Positions 11,846-21,063 of a stretch of DNA of 64,000 nt are shown here, one piece after another. The DNA is from Incurvaria masculella (taxonomy: Eukaryota; Arthropoda; Insecta; Lepidoptera; Incurvariidae). The translations under genes and the position numbers were made by a program. The stretch is from the NCBI GenBank assembly GCA_946894095.1, contig OX335655.1, positions 12,462,001 through 12,526,000 of the forward strand. Reading direction: 5' to 3'. Positions within the stretch are counted from its first letter, which is position 1. Each line of letters opens with the position of its first letter. The notes beneath the pieces are model-generated. The model was not told where the DNA came from. It saw nothing but the letters and a program-made list of their open reading frames with translations, and did not search any database.

Positions 11846-13333
11846 GTATTATATATTCCTCATCTTTACTAATAGTCATTAAGGAATACCAGTAGTGTGC
11901 TAAAATATGTTTATCAAACAAGCTCTTCAAGCTTCATTCGACGATAAATTATTTTTATTTTAAATGTTATTAGAATAATTAAAAACCTACCATCAGCGCT
12001 ACCTACATAAGATCTCCTCCGCTACTTACGCAACCCGGCTTGTCGGAAAACAAATCGTATTCTATCGGCACTGGGTTCTAATTGGCATAAGATGCTTTTG
12101 AGTATTGTAAATTTAAATTATTTTCTATTTCACTCCGTGTTTTGAACTTTAAGTTTTCTTTACCGCAATTTAGAATAGGTAAATACTCATTGTGACAAGC
12201 CCTGCGCCTCCAAATTAACGACGAAATTCGGTCGCTATCGTTTGCAAAGTAAATAGTTGTTCTTTCTCTGCTCTTCGGTTTACTGTTTGAGTTGTAAGCA
12301 GCCACAAGTGGAAAGTCGGTATGGAGGTGAGAGCAAATGGGGAGATGTAAACTTGGCACGGGTCTGCTGCAAACTTTTGAACTTATGTGAAAAATCGTTA
12401 AATGTCAATTTCAAAATTGTCTTTGCAGGGTGTGTAGTTTTCGAACAATAAATGATAGACGCACAATAGACGATAAAAATGTTTATCCTCCCCTTACACT
12501 GTATGTGGAAAATGAATTTTTATTGTTACTGATTTTCATGAAATTTTCAGGATTTGCTTGACATTGACAATTTTCTTGTCTTGAAATATACGTACACACG
12601 TAATAATCTCTATCTGACTCAATTAAAATTAATGAGCTTGATGGTTTCACAATTTACTATTGTGAAATAAAAAACTGTTAAAAATACGAAATCAAGGCAT
12701 TTGTACCCTACGTATTGAGTGCCATTCTACGGTGTCACCTCGGGTCCCCTTTCTTCTTTACGAACAGCATTCAGGCGCTCCGGCTAGAGGTGGGGGTTCT
12801 GATTTCGACAATCAAAGTAACAAATATTTGGGTCAAGTTGTGGCGCTCGAAATGTTTGAAATTTTCCGTCTCTCTTTGAAGAAGATAAAGTTCTTGGCTA
12901 CATTATAAATAATGTTTAAGGATCGGAACACTCCGCGAAGAAGCTTCTAGAAATGTGAACCATGTAACAGATCGATAAATAATGCTTATTTCGTGTTCGA
13001 TGTTCAGTAGATATCTTCCTATGTTATAGTTGCTTCTGAAGTTTTGTATTTTGGGCCAATGTTATTTATAACCATGTGATAGTTATGCTATGATTAATCG
13101 ACCGTTATGCAAAATAATAAATCAAGAGCGCTGTATTGATGTTAATAAGTGAATAAGTAACATCTTAGTATAATACAGGGCAGAACTCGAACCGCATTGA
13201 AACCTTTCGAGGACAGTGCCTTTACCAATTCCGAAACTTGCTTCTATGGCATCATAGTATTATCATGAATCCAAATCCGTAATCAATATAGTATAGGACG
13301 TCAGTACAAAAATAAAAAGTATATGGCTTAAAC
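11846..13333. other. AT-rich spacer, no gene recognised
   Basis: Contains a block at 12,347-12,470 that recurs in diverged form at 14,070-14,235 (CGGGTCTGCTGC, AAAATCGTTAAATGT, GTGTGTAG). No protein-like open frame was seen. Confidence 0.4.
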
Positions 13334-13604
13334 TGGGTTCACGTGATAGATACCAACCCTATGACCCAATCACTTGGCGCAGGCAGACTGACATATTTAG
13401 CATCAGGGCGTGTATTCTTGGCATTCAGTCATTGCGGATTCAGTAGAGTTAACAGTAATGTCAAAGTAAATTCTTCTTCTGTTAACTCTACTGAATCCGC
13501 AATGACTGAATGCCAAGAATACACGCCCAGAGGGTTGGTCTCAAACATGTGAACCCGGGTCAGCCATTGACCTTATCGTGACCAAAAATGTCGTGACCTC
13601 CCGG
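13334..13604. mobile_element. MITE-like element (CTGGGTTCAC ends), copy 1, carrying a hairpin
   Basis: Left end CTGGGTTCAC..ACCAACCC and right part GGGTTGGTCTC..GTGAACCCGGG are inverted relative to each other. The flank AAAAATGTCGTGACCTCCCGG is shared with copy 2 at 23,345. Copy 1 lacks much of the centre present in copy 2 and holds the perfect hairpin at 13,406-13,528. Confidence 0.6.
13406..13528. repeat. Perfect 50-bp inverted repeat (hairpin)
   Basis: The arms 13,406-13,455 and 13,479-13,528 are exact reverse complements around a 23-bp spacer. The same sequence in copy 2 (near 23,715) runs straight from ATCA to GAGGG without it, so the hairpin is an insertion or a local inverted duplication inside this copy. 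Confidence 0.9.
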
Positions 13605-15206
13605 AATAATAGCTTCTACGATTCCTGCGTTTTGAAAATGTTCATGTGCAGTCAGTCCTGGGTTGTCGACAAAGAAATATTTGCTTTTTCGTATGAAAAA
13701 ATATGTGAATGGAAATTTTTCCTTTCATTGCCAATCACGGTTTTAACATCAGAGAATAATTGTTATACTGTAAACATATATTATTTTATTAACAACTTTG
13801 TTAATTAAATAATTTATATTTTTAATTTAATCAATTTGCACTGATGTTGATGCTTCTCTTGTTCTTTGTTTTAAACTGTTCTACCAAATAATTGTCGCCA
13901 GTAGCATTTAGATTTCTTTGTGGATTTTTCTTTACTGAGTTGATCGAATCCGCTATCAGTTCAATTAATATATTTATTATTTTATTAATTATGTATTAAA
14001 GTTAATTCGGCAAATGAATTTAATTAAATTGTATGATCAACGTTCCGCTTTGAAATACAAACATTTAAACTAGGTACGGGTCTGCTGCTAACGTTTGAAT
14101 ACTTAAGTCAAAAATCGTTAAATGTGAATACATCAGAAACATGAACGTAAAATAACAGATTTTGACTTTCAAAATGGGTTTTATATTACAGAATGTGTAG
14201 TACACTTAGATCAATTAATGATATACTTACAATAGTACATAGTTCATAGTTCATAGTTCATAGTTCAAAATATTTATTCCGTAGAGTATATTATTTCAAG
14301 TGCAGCTAACTGCACTTAATACTATAGAATATGTCAACATTTTACTATAAGTAAAATAATATTAATTAATACGTTATTTCTTAAGTATAAAAATGCCCTG
14401 TCGGTTGTCAATTAATATTATGTTATAACAGATTAAATTTAAAATTAAGAGTACTGACACTATAATTAGGCAATACAAGTCAATAAACGCAATACAGTAA
14501 ATAAATGATTAAAACTGGTGATATAAAAAATCGTCAACAGAATAAAATACATTTTCAATTAATAAGTTTCTCACATCCTTCCTAAATTTTTCTATTTGCA
14601 GACTTTTCAAATGGCCTGGTATATTGTTGTACATTTTAATTTTTAAATGATCGCCCTGTTGCTGAACTCGAGCAAGATATATATAGCATAGCAATCCTTA
14701 ACATTTCATGAAAATCCGTGACGATAAAAAATGTCATCCTTCCATTTTTTGTCGAGCGGTATTAACAAAAATGATGGATGATGAAAATTTTTTGTCAAAC
14801 ATTTGCTGATATTTTTTTTTGTAAAAAAGCGTTAACGACTTACGTTATAAATGGTGTGGTACTCAGATGAAAAAAAATTATACCTTACTGAATTAAAATA
14901 AAAGAGGTGGTAAAATAAACCCCAAGAGATTTATGTGATGAATAAGTGAAGAAAAGTAAATAAAAAACCATAAATAGAATTGTAGAGCTCGCCGCTGAAA
15001 ATATGAACAGAGGAAGTGGTTCCCCGCGGAGACAGCTCATCATTTTTCTTCCGGAAAATTGCGCTGGAAAAGGCTGCGTGAAAAACAACCGCTCCGAGGG
15101 ATTGAGGTGAATGTAGAGTTTTCATGGAACTTTTTTGATCAGATTTTCCAAGTAAAAACAGATACATTTTCATTTCCGGTATCGCTTGATATAATTTTGA
15201 GATCTA
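13605..15206. other. AT-rich spacer, no gene recognised
   Basis: Includes the partner blocks of the 11-12.5 kb repeats and a short tandem heptamer (ATAGTTC four times, about 14,238-14,265). An open frame at 14,509-14,694 (minus) has an LINE-like look (NIPGHLKSLQIEKFRKDVRNLL) but is too short to assign. Confidence 0.4.
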
Positions 15207-15515
15207 TTTTTTTAATATAACTGGACAAGGATGGCGAAAACCATACCCATCGTCATGGTATTTATCCTAAAACACCATGTTCCTGAAGAAATTGGGTGCC
15301 CTGGCATGACCTTCCCTTTATGAGCACAGCTACATTGAACTTGATGGGAAACACGGACAATTTTTCATTGCCGTTTCGACCACCATTTCATCCAATGCGA
15401 TGGTACCAACCTGGGCGCGCTTAACCCTACCACCTAGTATGGGAAGGGGACCTACAGTTTTAAATTGATTCCGAACCATGGAACAGCTCGCATACGTAAT
15501 GAAATGTAATTTTTA
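15207..15515 (-). mobile_element. SINE, minus strand
   Basis: Poly-T/tail end at left (ACTGGACAAGGATGGC), body with GAGCACAGCTACATTGAAC and CATCCAATGCGATGGTACC, ending in the ATTCCGAACCATGG block next to the head. The tRNA-type promoter itself is degraded. Confidence 0.7.
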
Positions 15516-15564
15516 AAGTAAGCAAAATAAAGAAAGTGGGCGGGGATATTAACCTATAACCGCT

Positions 15565-15887
15565 GTGCTTCTGCGCGGTTAGGTTCTGGATGGGTGACCA
15601 TTTTAAACCGTTGAGGCTAGCCGTGCTTCGGATTCCACATAAAACTGTAACTCCCCTTCCTTACTTACTAGGTGGTTGGTTTAATCCCGCCCGGGTTGGT
15701 ACCATGGCATTGAATGAACGATGGTCAAAGCGTCGATGAAAATTGTCCGAGTTTTCCAATCCAGTTCAATGAAGCCGCGCAATATGAGGAAAGGCCCAGG
15801 CATGGTACCTAGTTCCCACGTTGTGTGTTAGGTTAATATCTGACGGTCAGTTTAGTATTAGCCATCCTTGTCCAGTTACATAAAAAA
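15565..15887 (+). mobile_element. 5S-type SINE, plus strand, 5' truncated
   Basis: Starts within the 5S-like head (GCGGTTAGG, TTCTGGATGGGTGACC), then body and tail (AGTATTAGCCATCC, then poly-A). Its poly-A abuts the next repeat at 15,888 directly. Confidence 0.7.
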
Positions 15888-16180
15888 CCGGCCAAGTGCG
15901 AGTCGGACTCGCACGTGATGGGTTCGGTAACATCGTACAAGATTTAACATACAAAATCACGTTTTTTGTATGGGGTCCCCCTTTAATCTTTTTTATTTTT
16001 TAATTTTGCGGCAAAATAAATACACACTCTGTGAAAATTTCAGCGGCCTACCTATTACGGTTCATGAGATACAGCCCTGCGACAGACGGACGGACGGATG
16101 GACGGAAGGACGGACGGACGGACAGCGGAGGCTTAGGAATAGGGTTCCGGTTTTACTCTTTGGGTACGGAACCTTAAAAA
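15888..16180 (+). mobile_element. GACG-microsatellite repeat (GTCY type), plus strand
   Basis: Begins CCGGCCAAGTGCGAGTCGG with the perfect GTGCGAG/CTCGCAC palindrome and contains a GACG microsatellite near 16,082-16,120. It ends GGGTACGGAACCTTAAAAA. The GGTTCSGTACC-type motif near the start and its reverse complement near the end form subterminal inverted repeats. From memory, lepidopteran elements with (GTCY)n cores have been called Helitron-like (Lep1); I could not verify this. Confidence 0.75.
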
Positions 16181-16281
16181 CAGCCCCTCAGTTACGAGCC
16201 ATCTAAAGACAAATAAATACGTATAGTCAAATTGTAAGCCACATCACAGGAAAGGACTATCTATACCACTTTTGTTTGCTG

Positions 16282-16831
16282 TTAAGGTGGGCCATCCCGG
16301 CGGGACTAACTCATTCGCGGGCACAGTACAAAACTGTGCTGTTGCGCTCGGGGACCTTATCTGTTTCAAAGGAGAAGACAGGATCCGTGATGAGGAAGAT
16401 GCAACATTTCCACAAAAAAGACAATATGCAATGATTTGGTAAGATTTACGAAAATTTTGATTACAAAATGACTTATAGCTAAAAGTAAACCACGACCGTT
16501 GTAGTCAAAAATCTAACTAAAACGATAGATTATAAATATTGATTAAACAAGCTATCTTGTTCTTACTTTATCATTGAGTAATCCACCTCCAAAATTATTG
16601 TATAAAATGCGCGAAAAATTCGCTTTCGGACCTTATAACTTAGAAACCAAACACAATTTTACAATGCCAACGGTCATCAGACATGTAGTTCGATCAAATA
16701 AAGCTATTTTAAGCAAAATTTGGGATCTATGACAAGATATATGGGCATGATCTTCTTTCTACGTTTGTATGGGGACATAGACTAGTATAATTCATCTATG
16801 ATGGGGTGTTGAGTGGGAAGGCCCAACTTAA
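16282..16831. mobile_element. TTAA-flanked MITE, copy 1
   Basis: TTAA at each end, with GGTGGGCCATCCCGG at the left and the inverse GGCCCAAC at the right. The interior matches the copy at 55,821 along its whole length (TGCTGTTGCGCTC, GTTTCAAAG, AAAGTAAACCACGACCG, TAATCCACCTCCAAA, CCTTATAACTTAGAAACC). Non-coding. TTAA target sites are typical of the piggyBac superfamily, but the termini do not look like classical piggyBac ends, so family is inferred only. Confidence 0.8.
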
Positions 16832-17134
16832 TTAAATAAACTGGAAGGACCAAGCTAAATCAGAATTCATCACCTTTGTATTTCCAATGAAAAATGTTTT
16901 TTTATTCAATATAAACTCTTAAATTACTCTAAAGAAGCATTCCCAGTAGGTACTTAATAATGTTTAGGATGTTGGTAATGGATCGGTGCGGCCCGGCGCT
17001 GTTTATGGGTCGATCGGCGAGTGGACGAGCTCCGTCATCAATTACGTTTGAAAATATATCGCGATTTTATTCTGGCAAGGTCCTGAGGATTTTTTTATGT
17101 GACTGGTCGTGGATGGCTAATACCACACACAGCG

Positions 17135-17705
17135 TCGGATCGGGCGAACGGCAGAACGTCTAATATGCAGATCGTATAATGTCATATTTTAACAAAATTT
17201 TAAAACCATGCACAACGTATAATCGGCAGATCGTATAATTTTATACGTAGTGCATGAAGAAGTTTAAAAAATAAAATTGCTTATTTCTCCATGCATAACG
17301 TATAATAGTCAGAACGTATAATATTATGATCTTTATTTAACAAAAAAGAAAACCATGCATATCATATAATCCAAAAACTTTTCATACGATAAGCGCCCTT
17401 ATGAATATACTTTTAAAGCGTATACTCGCACGCGACTTTTCGACTGTCTCAATTAGCGTTGTAGCAAATTGTTACTCTTCAACAAATATCGATTCGTAGC
17501 AATTTCAGCCTTAAATGTATCATTATTAGGGCGCTTTATGCAGTGCTTCTTGGCATATTATACGTTCTGCATGGTTTTCTTTTTTTGTGAATTCATGTTA
17601 GGAATATTATACGTTGTGACTATTAGACGTTCTGCATGGTTTTCAATTTTTGGAAAAAAATACTATTATACGTTGTGAATATTATACGTAGTGAATACGA
17701 CTCGT
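17135..17705. mobile_element. Element with clustered, oppositely oriented ACGTATAAT motifs
   Basis: The left third (about 17,150-17,365) carries at least six forward copies of ACGTATAAT or ATCGTATAAT, often with 'gcaga' or 'catgca' next to them. The right third (about 17,550-17,690) carries at least five reverse copies (ATTATACGT). Multiple subterminal motifs in opposite orientation at two ends are typical of transposase-binding arrays in non-autonomous DNA transposons. No open frame of note. Confidence 0.55.
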
Positions 17706-17762
17706 CGGATCTACCAATTTGCCGTCAGAGGGATTTTCAAATTTTGCCGCCCCTACCGACCT

Positions 17763-18012
17763 CTACACTTCGATACCCTGTCAGTCAGTCAGTCAGCGTG
17801 TTTGCGTCCACTGCTGGACATACGCCTCTCCATTTTTTCTACAGTCCTCGCGGCCCTCAGCGGTACGGAACCACTGCTATCGGCCGACGCACTTGATGTC
17901 GTCGTCCCACCTGGCGGGTGGTCTTCCCACACTCCGTTTTCCTGTCCACGGCCGCCAGTGCAGGACACGGTTACTCCAACGGTCGTCGTCTCTTCGTCCC
18001 TTGTTCACAATA
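17763..18012 (-). pseudogene. RTE-like LINE, C-terminal reverse transcriptase fragment
   Basis: Reading the minus strand gives RWSNRVLHWRPWTGKRSVG, then RPPARWDDDIKCVGR, a stop, and GEAYVQQWTQTR. This is the characteristic end of RTE-clade ORF2 proteins in insects. The CAGT run at about 17,780-17,797 (GACT on the element's strand) fits the short-repeat 3' tail of such elements. It is 5' truncated and has at least one internal stop, so it is a dead copy. Confidence 0.75.
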
Positions 18013-18512
18013 ACATGAAATACCATCTATTTGTCAATGAATCTGTAACGTTAAGATTTGTGTACTGTCGTCCTATTTACACAACCTCTTTCCCGTAAAT
18101 GTATTGATGTAGTGAACATTGTTACATGATGAATTGCTTCAATAATAATTTGCTTATGTGGAAGGTTACGTACAAGCGCGTTCTGAATCTAGCGGGGCTA
18201 CCAACTCGCTCTTTCCGTCCTCAAATGCGACTGGGAAGATGATACTTTGGGCTTGGAGAGCAAGAAAAAAATTCTTGATCTCAAGTTTGCCAACCCTTAT
18301 CTGCCGCCCTAGGCTCCAACCTACTCAGCCTGCTGGTACATTCGCCACTGACCACACATACTGTCAGATGTCACTCACACATGTGCCTATGTAATTTCGT
18401 GTAGTAGTATGTTCAATCCGAACTAAAACGTGTGTTATCTAGCTATCGCCAGAGCCAGAAACCACATTGTCCTCGCACACAAAGTTTCTCCTTTTTCTAT
18501 GAAACCTCTCAT

Positions 18513-18840
18513 GGGTGACCAAATTCCACACAATTACCGTTATGATATTAGCCTAATACGCCACATTTCTGCAGTAATTAGATGCCATTCCAGGACCTTC
18601 CTTTTATGAGCACGGCTATATCGAACTGGATGGAAAACACGGACAATATTGCATTGCTGCTTCGTCCATCTTTTCATCCAATGCTATGGCACCAACCCTA
18701 CCACCTAGTAGGGAAAGGGTACCTACAGTTTTAAATCGGTTCCAAATCATGAAACAGCTCATATACGAAATGCACTAATCTAACTCTAAAAGAGAAATAA
18801 ACTTTCACCGTTAACCTTCTTGCTATAAGGTTTGGAATCT
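18513..18840 (-). mobile_element. SINE, minus strand, head degraded
   Basis: Body features in order: ATTACCGTTATGATATTAGCC, GATGCCATTCCAGGACC, CACGGCTATATCGAACTGG, CCACCTAGTAGGG, ACTCTAAAAGAG. These match the copy at 34,071, but the tRNA-type A and B boxes are not recognisable. Confidence 0.65.
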
Positions 18841-19918
18841 TTTTCCTGAGCATCCTTCAAAGGTGTGTAGCAGTCACATTCCACGAAATGACATTCGATA
18901 CCCCAACGCTACCGTGCGACCATAATGCTGATGCGCGGGAGGGGAGACCCCTCTCCCGCCGCGCGCGTCCCTGCCGCACCACCTCACTCCAGACAGTCTA
19001 TATATGGCACTCGGCCGATCCTAACGTGTCAATACATGTTTTACTGAACAATCCTCTTTTATTGACGTGCACACGTCAAAGGTGTCTGACACACAACTCT
19101 CTTAGGGCATCAGAATTGAGATTCGATTTCTTGGCCATTTTGATGATTTTCGTATGTATGGTCACCCATATGTTCAAGACGTTCATCAGATATTTATTCA
19201 CACGTGTTAGCATTGGCGTACACGTGTTAGCAATGGCCAGGGCGTACGATTCCAATTATCAAACTCAAAAAGAAAGAAATGAGCGAGAAATAATGTATTG
19301 AACCGACGATTGTCCAAATCGCGAGGCCACGAACGCGAATTTATTTCCTTAAACATTCTATGAATACCACAAATGAGTAATTTAAAATGTCTGTGACACT
19401 CAAGTTTTAACTCGCGCCTTAAATAAACAGTCCCAGAATGTCAACACGAAATTTGAATTACATTATTCCGAACAATTATTTCGCCCTCGAAATTCGCTCA
19501 ACCTCTTTATGACGTCACTCCGGCACAGCCGCGCGTCAACCCCCCCCCCCCCCCCCTCCGCCCCCGCGGCCCCCGCACCCGGGATCGGGCTGATTTTAAT
19601 CCAAATGCGATTATCGTACCTTTTCATCCCCACGATTAAATTAATCCCCGAGGGAAGTGCGCACTGAAATACGGGGATATGTCGGCCGATAATTGTTTAC
19701 TGTTTTCATGAGATTTCCGATGAGGGTCGATCAGACAAACCGATTTGTGGCTCAAAACCAACAATCATCCTATCGACAGCGTGACTTGGAGGTTAGCAAG
19801 GTAAATTAACATGCCGGGTGAACAGGCGAGTGAGTGATTGAATCTGATAATTAGTAGAATTTTGTACCATGCTGTAAATCCATTTAGATATCCCATTACA
19901 GAATACTTGTAATGGTGC
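18841..19918. other. Spacer with GC-rich patches, no gene proven
   Basis: A 137-codon open frame (18,888-19,301, plus) begins in a GC-rich patch and has a TATATATGG string at about 19,001. It has no domain I recognise and could be chance. At 19,540-19,585 there is a run of 17 C followed by further C-tracts, which could fold as an i-motif, with a G-quadruplex on the other strand. Confidence 0.35.
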
Positions 19919-20070
19919 TTAAGGTGGCCCAACCCGGCGGGACTAACTCATTCACGGGGACGGTACAAAGCCGTGCTGTTGCGCTCTGGGACCATCTCTG
20001 TTTCAAAGAATAAGACAGGTTCCGTGATTAGGAAGATGCAACATGTCCATAAAAAAGACAATGTGCATAG
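19919..20070 (+). mobile_element. TTAA MITE, left-end fragment
   Basis: TTAAGGTGGCCCAACCCGG and about 150 bp of the same interior as the copies at 16,282 and 55,821 (TGCTGTTGCGCTC, CAACATGTCC, AATGTGCATAGT). The right part is missing. Confidence 0.75.
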
Positions 20071-20435
20071 TAAATATACTATTTCGTACGAAGCAGGTAC
20101 GTCGCTTATTCCAAGGAATGTGATACGTATGTATGTATAATCGAACGTGAAGCAAGGACACATTAATTGAAGAAATAGCCCAGTAAAAAGAACTGCTTTA
20201 CGAGTATACTGCAAGGCTGGACCCGAACCAGCAAAACATACCATTCGCGGGTATTTCGTCTACCAATTTCGCCACCGGCTGTATACCCATAATTTGGAAT
20301 TCTCCTACAGTCCCTCATCCCGTAATGAATGCCTCCTACTAACACAGTGTTTAAGATTATACCTACATACATTGATTTAACGCTTCATCTGCGTTGCGGA
20401 CATTGACTGCAAAGATTGAACAATCAAACATATCA
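20071..20435 (-). mobile_element. tRNA-derived retroposon with Leu-tRNA-like promoter
   Basis: On the minus strand an A-box-like GGTGGCGAAATTGGTAGACG (about 20,257-20,276) is followed by a B-box GGTTCGGGTCC (20,219-20,229). The region returns on the minus strand at 40,812-41,100, and as plus-strand pieces at 24,735, 26,090 and 53,715, so it is a dispersed family and not a single tRNA gene. The acceptor-stem halves do not pair. Its far end (AAGCAGGTACGTCGCTTATTCC-type sequence) also occurs alone at about 20,502-20,541. Confidence 0.65.
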
Positions 20436-20689
20436 ATTGCCGTTATCACTAAAATCCTATTTGGCATCAGACGCTAGAGCCAGTCCTAGGTTGACTTAAG
20501 TAAATATACTTTTTCGTACTAAGCAGGTACGTCGCTTATTCCGTAAATTTATAATTGCATTCAGGTTCATAAGAGCGAAAGTGAAACCATATTTTATTAT
20601 TTAAAAAAAGATGAAAGATGCATTGCAACATTTGAAACCTAAGACGGCTCTGATAAAATCTGAAGCTCATATTTTGTGTTTAAACTTTT

Positions 20690-21063
20690 TTATGAAAGCT
20701 TATGAATATTTATCTAATTTTAAGAAAACGGATTTATGGACTGCAGCTCTGGGGCAGTGCCAGCAATTCCAACATAAATATTATGCAACTGCTTCAAATT
20801 GTGATTTTAAAAAGCCTTGCAAATGCGCCGTGGTTCATTACCAATACAGAAATACACCAACTCCTAAATATACCTACAATCAGCGAGAAAATAAAACGAT
20901 CAGCACCACGGAGTAGGAAGGTAGGTACCTTCCTACTCCGTGATCAGCACCAAACATAAACAAGGACTTCGTCAACACCCAAATCCTCTAGCAGGCCGGC
21001 TAACATACAAACAATATAACAAACGTCTCAAAAGGCATGACATTATGGAACTGGACATTTAAA
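20690..21063 (+). pseudogene. Jockey-like LINE, C-terminal reverse transcriptase fragment
   Basis: One frame gives YGLQLWGSASNSNINIMQL, then APWFITNTEIHQLLNIP, matching the thumb region of Jockey-clade ORF2. A later frame gives LRQHPNPLAGRL..NKRLKRHDIMELDI and a stop, the usual C-terminus. The two are separated by a hairpin insertion at 20,907-20,942 and a frame change. 5' truncated and dead. Confidence 0.7.
20899..20951. repeat. 17-bp palindrome flanked by GATCAGCACC repeats
   Basis: The arms 20,907-20,923 and 20,926-20,942 are perfect inverted repeats around 2 bp. The direct repeat GATCAGCACC (20,899-20,908 and 20,942-20,951) brackets them and looks like a duplicated target. It interrupts the LINE reading frame. 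Confidence 0.75.

Noticed and set aside
18888..19301. 137-codon open frame beginning in a GC-rich patch
   Set aside because: No recognisable domain, no homologue known to me, and it spans an abrupt change in composition. Possible, but unsupported.
20211..20285. Possible Leu tRNA gene on the minus strand
   Set aside because: A and B boxes are present, but the stem halves do not pair and the same region recurs elsewhere with long shared flanks; it is a retroposon.
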